In this document: in pieces, positions 60,318-64,000 of the stretch
Position numbering within the stretch: the stretch's first letter is position 1
Layout: each line of letters begins with the position of its first letter
Source of the DNA: Aquimarina algiphila
Lineage (GTDB): Bacteria; Bacteroidota; Bacteroidia; Flavobacteriales; Flavobacteriaceae
Length of the DNA stretch: 64,000 nucleotides
Reading direction: 5' to 3'
Assembly: GCF_007489275.1 (NCBI RefSeq)
Contig: NZ_VLNR01000003.1
Coordinates: 124,001-188,000, forward strand
Position numbers and translations under genes: made by a program
Notes under the pieces: model-generated
What the model was told of the DNA's origin: nothing
What the model saw: only the letters and a program-made list of their open reading frames with translations
The model's database searches: none

Positions 60318-61250
60318 ATGAGACAAGTAACGAATACCATAGTTATGATTCGTCCGGTACAGTTTAGGATGAATGAGCAAACAGCTGTAAATAATTATTA
60401 TCAAGAGAATCCTGGTATTATTGCAGAGAAAGCTAATGTAAAAGCACAGCAAGAATTTGATCAGTTTGTAGCTTCATTAAAAAAAGTTGGAGTTCAGGTT
60501 ATAGTGATTGATGATGACCCCAAAAATGATACTCCAGATTCTATTTTTCCTAATAACTGGGTGTCTTTTCATGAAAATGGAGATGTTGGTTTATATCCTA
60601 TGTTTGCTGTTAATAGAAGAAAAGAACGTAAACCAGAGGTTTTAAATCAGATAGAAGCTACAGGTTTTGAAATAAAAAACATTGTGGATTATACTTCTGC
60701 AGAAGATGAAGAACTATTTCTAGAAGGTACAGGAAGTATTGTGTTGGATAGAACTAATAGAAAGGCTTATTGCGCTTTATCTGCTCGAGCAGATGAAGGG
60801 CTATTCATCGAATTTTGTGAGGATTTCGAATATACCCCTGTTGTTTTTATTGCATACCAAACTGTTGGTAAAAAAAGACTTCCAATCTACCATACTAATG
60901 TAATGATGGGGATTGGAGAAACATTTGCGGTAGTATGCCTGGAGTGTATAGACGATAAAAAAGAACGAAAAAACCTTATTGATCATCTAAAGAAAGATGG
61001 AAAAGATATTATTGCAATTACCGAGGATCAGGTTAACAATTTTGCAGGCAACATGCTTCAAGTTGTAGGTTCGGGAGATAAGCGTTATCTTGTCATGTCA
61101 TCAGCAGCATTTAGAAGTTTAAGTAAAGATCAAATAACCAAGATAGAAAAGCATTGTGCAATTCTACATAGTGATCTTAATACTATTGAAACTTTAGGAG
61201 GAGGAAGTGCACGTTGTATGATGGCTGAAGTTTTTCTTCCAAAAAAATAG
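60318..61250 (+). CDS. ctlX: Citrulline utilization hydrolase CtlX
   Basis: A 310-residue amidinotransferase-fold hydrolase. IVMIRPVQFRMNEQTAVNN is the CtlX opening; EGTGSIVLDR (136-145), H192 in IYHTNVMM and C300 in GGGSARCMMAEVFL make the catalytic set. CtlX was proposed to hydrolyse citrulline to ornithine in bacteria that lack the usual route; this is family knowledge. It is downstream of the DDAH-like gene on the same strand, so arginine to citrulline to ornithine could be done by the pair. Confidence 0.87.
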   Translation: MRQVTNTIVMIRPVQFRMNEQTAVNNYYQENPGIIAEKANVKAQQEFDQFVASLKKVGVQVIVIDDDPKNDTPDSIFPNNWVSFHENGDVGLYPMFAVNRRKERKPEVLNQIEATGFEIKNIVDYTSAEDEELFLEGTGSIVLDRTNRKAYCALSARADEGLFIEFCEDFEYTPVVFIAYQTVGKKRLPIYHTNVMMGIGETFAVVCLECIDDKKERKNLIDHLKKDGKDIIAITEDQVNNFAGNMLQVVGSGDKRYLVMSSAAFRSLSKDQITKIEKHCAILHSDLNTIETLGGGSARCMMAEVFLPKK

Positions 61251-61368
61251 ATATAGGATTGAAGTGTATTAAAGTATTTCTTCTGGATATATCCTTTTGC
61301 TATTAGTTGTATATGCTATTTGGTTGGATAAGAAAATAGTAAATATGTATAGGTGAAATAAACAAAAT

Positions 61369-61779
61369 ATGCTTTCAAAAAAAACAAAATATGGCTTAAA
61401 AGCGTTAACATATATTGCTAGAAAAAGATGTGAACATCCAGTTTTAATATCAGAAATTGCAGTTAGTGAGAATATTTCTCAAAAGTTTTTAGAGAGTATT
61501 TTGTTAACGTTGAGGAAAACCGGGTTTTTAGGATCAAAAAAAGGTAAGGGCGGGGGATATTACTTAATTAAAGAGCCTAAAGAAATAACAATGGCTTCTG
61601 TGATTAGAGTTTTAGAAGGTCCTATAGCTATGCTCCCTTGTGTGAGTCTTAATTTTTATGAAAAATGTGACGATTGTCCCGATGAGGATAAGTGTGCTGT
61701 CCATAGTGTTATGATAGAAGTAAGAGATAATACACTTAAAGTTTTGGAAAACAAAACTTTGGAAGATTTTATAAATTGA
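61369..61779 (+). CDS. Rrf2 family transcriptional regulator with cysteine cluster
   Basis: A 136-residue winged-helix regulator opening MLSKKTKYGLKALTYIARK, the Rrf2 pattern. The wing and dimer helix follow (SKKGKGGGYYL). Four Cys lie at 91, 100, 103 and 109 (spacing 8, 2 and 5), in the loop where IscR and NsrR hold an Fe-S cluster, though with a different spacing. It may sense iron-sulfur status, nitric oxide or redox; this is inference. It stands alone and is convergent with the CpcT-like gene, 8 bases apart. Confidence 0.87.
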   Translation: MLSKKTKYGLKALTYIARKRCEHPVLISEIAVSENISQKFLESILLTLRKTGFLGSKKGKGGGYYLIKEPKEITMASVIRVLEGPIAMLPCVSLNFYEKCDDCPDEDKCAVHSVMIEVRDNTLKVLENKTLEDFIN

Positions 61780-61787
61780 AATTGATA

Positions 61788-62411
61788 TTAATTTTTTGCT
61801 AATCTTTTATATTTAAAAGGACCTCTAATTTTCCCCCAAACCTGTTTTCCTTTTTCATCATATCCTCTTGTCCATATTGATATTTTATCCTTACTAACTA
61901 CAAAAGAACTAGAGATATAATCTACATGATCAATGCTGCTAGAGCAGGTTCCTTTATTTGTTTTTCCAGAATATATGGTCGAAGTTTTTTTCTTAAAATA
62001 TACCTGACACCCTTTTCTGATTTGTAAACTATCCAAAGTCAACTTGTCAAAAACTTCTATGTCTTTCCACCCTAATTTATAATCTTTTTCATTAAGAATT
62101 CTGTACCCTGTACTTTTAAAAGTAATTGAATCTATTCTGTCATAATTTATTATTCTCTGACTGTACACATAATTGTTTTCTTTTACTGCCGACAATTCAG
62201 AATATATCCAATATCCAGGTTTATCTTTCCAGATTCTTACATTTATCATATGCGAATGGGAAAAGCCATTATCTTTTTTTGATTGTTCTTTATTAGAGAA
62301 TTCACCAATCATTAATGTTGCCAAATTATGTAATTCTATATCTTTTATAGGTTTAGAATTGCAAGAATTAAATACAATTAATAGAAAAATAATTGGTAAA
62401 AATTGCTTCAT
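61788..62411 (-). CDS. CpcT/CpeT family lipoprotein
   Basis: A 207-residue protein with a lipoprotein signal, lipobox VFNSC (Cys17). The body matches the CpcT/CpeT fold: IGEFSNKEQSKKDNGFSHSH, WIYSELSAVKENNYVYSQRI, KGCQVYFKK and the end SIWTRGYDEKGKQVWG. In cyanobacteria these are phycobilin lyases, but relatives occur in many Bacteroidota without phycobilisomes, so a lyase activity is not implied. Here it is a membrane-anchored form of unknown ligand. A palindromic element related to the one at 626-668 lies about 30 bases upstream. Confidence 0.78.
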   Translation of the reverse strand: MKQFLPIIFLLIVFNSCNSKPIKDIELHNLATLMIGEFSNKEQSKKDNGFSHSHMINVRIWKDKPGYWIYSELSAVKENNYVYSQRIINYDRIDSITFKSTGYRILNEKDYKLGWKDIEVFDKLTLDSLQIRKGCQVYFKKKTSTIYSGKTNKGTCSSSIDHVDYISSSFVVSKDKISIWTRGYDEKGKQVWGKIRGPFKYKRLAKN

Positions 62412-62440
62412 ATAGTTTTTTACTAAATATATGAAAAAAT

Positions 62441-62463
62441 GTCAAAAAAATGCAATTTACCGA
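62441..62463. promoter_or_regulatory. Diverged copy of the TCGA-type element upstream of the CpcT-like gene
   Basis: It shares AAAAAATGCAATT and the terminal CGA with the tandem elements at 626-668 at the same spacing, but one arm has decayed (GTCA for CGAC). It lies 30-52 bases before the start at 62411. A role in regulation is inference. Confidence 0.35.
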
Positions 62464-62491
62464 TAAAACTTAGCGTTTTATCCTAGTAAAA

Positions 62492-63919
62492 TTAATTTAA
62501 AGCAGCAATTTTACGAATCATACCTCCAAAAATAAAATAATGAAAGGGCACCATGATATACCAATACAATCTTCCCCAAATACCTTTGGGTCTAAAAGTA
62601 GCGGTTTGATGTAATATATTGTTTTCATCAATGTCAAATTCTAGCCACGCTTCTCCAGGTACTTTCATTTCGGCAAATAATAATAAACGCATATTATTTT
62701 TATCAGCTACAAGTACTCTCCAAAAATCTAAAGCATCCCCAGAAAATATCTCATCTGCGTGTGTTCGCCCTCTTCGTAAACCCACACCTCCAAAAAATTT
62801 GTCAAAATACCCTCTGATTTTCCACATCCAATTTCCATAGTACCAGCCCGTCTCTCCTCCGATTGCCCAAATACGATTTAATGCTTTTTCTGAGTTCATT
62901 AGTTTAATCTTTTTTTGATCTTTAAAGCAACCACGTCTGGGTACAGTAATATATTTTTGAATATCTTTTTCAAAACGTCCACTAATCATAGAATCCTTCC
63001 AGCTAGAAACAACTTGGTTTTGCTCTATTTTTATAAATGCTAATTCTAAAGCCTTGTCATACGTCATTGGTGAAATACATAAAATTTCTTGAAGACGCTT
63101 ATCATTTGCGATTACAGGAATACTCATACTGTCTACTAGATTTAGTGCTAACTTATATGAGGTCGAAGTAACAAAATATAACCAATATGACGATAATTTT
63201 GGAGTCATGATAGGTAATGTGATGATGTATAATCGAATTCCTCTTACTTTTGCATACGACATCAACATTTCTCTATAGGTCAGAACATCTGGTCCACTAA
63301 TATCATATGATTCATTATAGCATTTAGAGTTTCCAAGAACACCAACCATAAAATTAAGTACATCCCTAATCGCTATAGGTTGAGTTTTGGTGTTTACCCA
63401 TTTTGGAGTAATCATTACAGGCAGTTTTTCGCATAAATCCCTAATGATTTCAAAAGAGGAACTGCCAGAACCTACGATTATACCAGAACGTAAAACGGTA
63501 AGGTTGTAATTTCCTTTGTATAATGTTTCTTCAACATTTTTTCTTGACCATAAATGTTTAGATAAATTCTTCTCATTAACAATACCGCTCAAATAGATTA
63601 CTTGTTTTATGTTGGTGTGCTTAACATATATATTGAAATTTTTAGCAGCAATCTCTTCTTTTTTATCAAAATCACTTGTAGAGGAACTCATAGAATGAAT
63701 TAGATAATATGCCGCATCAATATCTTTGGGTAATAAAGAAGTATCAGGTGTGTCTAAAAAATCTATTTCGACGATTTCTACTCTTTCTTTAATTTCCTGA
63801 TCAATAGAAAGTCTATTCTTATCTCTAACACAACATATTACTGTATGCCCAGCATTAAGAAGTAAGGGTAAAAGTCGCATTCCAATATATCCATTGGTTC
63901 CAGTAAGAAGAATTCGCAT
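62492..63919 (-). CDS. SDR family oxidoreductase with DUF2867 domain
   Basis: A 475-residue protein. It starts with an NAD(P)-binding Rossmann domain (TGTNGYIGMRLLPLLL, glycine motif at residues 6-13), in the NmrA/atypical SDR group, with YYLIHSMSS and the SGIVNEKNLSKHLWSRKNVE block. The C-terminal part (about 330-475) is DUF2867, a hydrophobic-ligand-type fold seen in RWAIGGETGWYYGN-like sequence and FATFRPKGIWGRLYWYIM-like sequence. The substrate is unknown. It has no obvious operon partner. Confidence 0.85.
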   Translation of the reverse strand: MRILLTGTNGYIGMRLLPLLLNAGHTVICCVRDKNRLSIDQEIKERVEIVEIDFLDTPDTSLLPKDIDAAYYLIHSMSSSTSDFDKKEEIAAKNFNIYVKHTNIKQVIYLSGIVNEKNLSKHLWSRKNVEETLYKGNYNLTVLRSGIIVGSGSSSFEIIRDLCEKLPVMITPKWVNTKTQPIAIRDVLNFMVGVLGNSKCYNESYDISGPDVLTYREMLMSYAKVRGIRLYIITLPIMTPKLSSYWLYFVTSTSYKLALNLVDSMSIPVIANDKRLQEILCISPMTYDKALELAFIKIEQNQVVSSWKDSMISGRFEKDIQKYITVPRRGCFKDQKKIKLMNSEKALNRIWAIGGETGWYYGNWMWKIRGYFDKFFGGVGLRRGRTHADEIFSGDALDFWRVLVADKNNMRLLLFAEMKVPGEAWLEFDIDENNILHQTATFRPKGIWGRLYWYIMVPFHYFIFGGMIRKIAALN

Positions 63920-64000
63920 TTTTAATGTTTAAGGTACGAAGAAATTAACTTAGATACATAAGAATTATTTTTTCATTTTCTATAAGTCATGAATGTTAGA

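Overview
The window looks like a chromosomal segment of a marine-type member of the Bacteroidota, most likely Flavobacteriaceae (Aquimarina-like is my guess, not proven). Reasons: AT-rich DNA, A-rich rather than Shine-Dalgarno-like sequence before starts, promoters of the TTG-N19/20-TAnnTTTG type, two SusC/SusD outer-membrane pairs, an rpsL-rpsG-fusA-rpsJ cluster without tuf that runs straight into the S10/spc/alpha ribosomal cluster, an Obg without the C-terminal OCT domain, and an HPRT-adenylate kinase fusion. I see no rRNA, tRNA, phage, insertion sequence or CRISPR array; nearly everything is core genome.

Layout. 1-5100: the N-terminus of an M3 metallopeptidase (minus), a structured intergenic zone with a candidate small RNA (promoter and terminator both visible, no reading frame), purE and purK (minus), then divergently the hpt-adk fusion and obg. 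5100-13850: DoxX-like and AhpD-like genes, a fasciclin lipoprotein, a TIGR02117/DUF2459 protein and a giant alpha-2-macroglobulin-like protein. 14195-26010: mpl, a PaiB-like protein, a DUF1569 protein, a small secreted protein, radC, a DUF7033/polysaccharide-deacetylase-like protein whose catalytic residues look lost, a YjjG-like phosphatase, a three-gene envelope set, rarA, a rhomboid protease and rlmB. 26110-37150: two SusC/SusD nutrient-uptake operons on the minus strand, the second with a third lipoprotein gene. 37574-54910: the str-S10-spc-alpha ribosomal supercluster (plus), including secY, infA and rpoA, with rpmD and rpmJ as very short genes. 55050-61250: carA, eno, gltA, and two adjacent amidinotransferase-fold hydrolases (a DDAH-like protein and CtlX). 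61370-63920: an Rrf2 regulator with a cysteine cluster, a CpcT/CpeT-family lipoprotein and an SDR-DUF2867 protein.

How parts work together: purE/purK and hpt-adk cover purine synthesis, salvage and adenylate balance. The ribosomal block is tightly packed, and most of its few wide gaps (before rplC, rpsH, rpmJ and rpsD) hold either predicted RNA structure or a promoter, suggesting autoregulatory leaders and sub-operon control. The SusC/SusD pairs should import oligomers through the outer membrane but carry no hydrolase genes, so their substrate is open. The DDAH-like/CtlX pair beside gltA suggests guanidino/citrulline catabolism near central carbon metabolism.

Most interesting for follow-up: the candidate small RNA at about 732-857 and the tandem palindromic elements just upstream of it, related to elements before two other genes; the terminator/anti-terminator-like element between rpsJ and rplC; structured leaders before rpsD and rpsH; the hpt-adk fusion; and the apparently catalytically dead deacetylase-family protein.
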